Of a stretch of 64,000 nucleotides of DNA, positions 63,575-64,000 are shown in pieces. The notes under the pieces are model-generated. The model had not been told where the DNA came from and did no database searches. It was given only the letters and a program-made list of their open reading frames with translations. Positions within the stretch are counted from its first letter, which is position 1, and every line of letters starts with the position of its first letter. The DNA is from Batillaria attramentaria (taxonomy: Eukaryota; Mollusca; Gastropoda; Batillariidae). The stretch spans positions 439,001-503,000 of the forward strand of contig JACVVK020000167.1 in assembly GCA_018292915.2 (NCBI GenBank), written 5' to 3'. Both the position numbers and the translations under genes were made by a program.

Positions 63575-64000
63575 CTAAGAGAGAACATCATGAAAGAGAA
63601 CATATCCAGTCAGGAGGCGTGTCAGACCGAGAGCCTCTGCTCTCTGCCTCCGATCCTTCCGACAGCCAATGAGAAACGATACTTCCAGGCGACATAGGTC
63701 TCGCAGACTCCTCGGTGCCTTTGCCAGGCACTGAACGCATTCCCTAACTTTCTGTGCTCTTTGCCCACTGATGATGGAACTGGTGATCTCCTGTTCAAAT
63801 TTGAGCTTCAGTTTGTGGATCTCATGGTAGGAAGTGGCGCCAATGTTGTACAATAGCTCCAGGACGTCTACATTGCCAAAAATTGCCGGGCTGTGCATTA
63901 GATCGTCAAAGCCATCAGACTTGCTCCAGAACGGATGCACAGATCCTCGGCACTGAGTGGACAAGCCAGCAGCAACAGCCATCTGCAGCATTCTGTACCA
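63575..64000 (-). CDS. ankyrin-repeat and SOCS-box protein, C-terminal part (partial)
   Basis: About 142 codons, open to the window edge and ending with TAG at 63575. The N-terminal part has an ankyrin-like helix pair (FGNVDVLELLYNIGA). The C-terminal part (SLRDLCRLEVSFLIGC through LTGYVLFHDVLS) fits a SOCS box, which docks Elongin B/C and a cullin to form a ubiquitin ligase, with ankyrin repeats choosing the substrate. The SOCS-box core SLxxLCR is intact. The gene continues upstream beyond 64000, so the ASB subtype cannot be set. No intron is seen in this piece. Confidence 0.75.
   Translation of the reverse strand, partial: WYRMLQMAVAAGLSTQCRGSVHPFWSKSDGFDDLMHSPAIFGNVDVLELLYNIGATSYHEIHKLKLKFEQEITSSIISGQRAQKVRECVQCLAKAPRSLRDLCRLEVSFLIGCRKDRRQRAEALGLTRLLTGYVLFHDVLS

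Overview
The window is nuclear DNA from an intron-rich animal. Coding exons are short, have clean GT-AG borders, and sit in large introns packed with CA/GT microsatellites, tRNA-derived SINEs, 5'-truncated LINEs and many small inverted-repeat DNA elements (MITEs). Protein divergence from vertebrates and the repeat style suggest a lophotrochozoan, probably a marine gastropod mollusc; this is an inference, not read from a marker gene. LAYOUT: (1) 1-9000: repeat-dense flank holding three tRNA-derived SINE types, a 92-bp perfect palindrome and several MITEs. (2) 9026-21036, minus: procollagen galactosyltransferase (COLGALT1/2 type), 14 exons. (3) 21.1-22.5 kb: divergent intergenic stretch with an odd TCGCGA-rich tract. 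(4) 22462-33984, plus: TBC1D13, a Rab GAP, 14 exons. (5) 34.0-38.7 kb: convergent 3' ends. (6) 38750-44312, minus: V-ATPase subunit G, 3 exons, whose 4.5-kb second intron carries a 2.6-kb terminal-inverted-repeat transposon with its own spliced-looking, cysteine-rich gene remnant. (7) 44.3-45.0 kb: divergent promoter region. (8) 45039-50857, plus: Ro60, 7 exons. (9) 50.9-57.5 kb: non-coding and repeat DNA. (10) 57499-61041, minus: ABHD14B-like alpha/beta hydrolase, 4 exons. (11) 63575-64000, minus: C-terminal part of an ankyrin-repeat/SOCS-box protein running off the window. The genes are unrelated housekeeping functions (collagen glycosylation in the ER, Rab traffic control, proton pumping, non-coding RNA quality control, lysine deacylation, ubiquitin ligase substrate choice); nothing suggests an operon or pathway cluster. 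MOST NOTABLE: the CXC-type transposon inside the V-ATPase G intron; a Ro60 whose VWA metal-site motif is lost; twin 222-bp MITEs with 6-bp target duplications; TTAA-flanked palindromic and tandem-repeat MITEs; an element carrying repeated TCAAGGTCA nuclear-receptor-type half-sites; a 177-bp poly-C run. Several single-base frame breaks in otherwise well-kept exons (Ro60, COLGALT, one TBC1D13 junction) look more like residual assembly indels than gene death.
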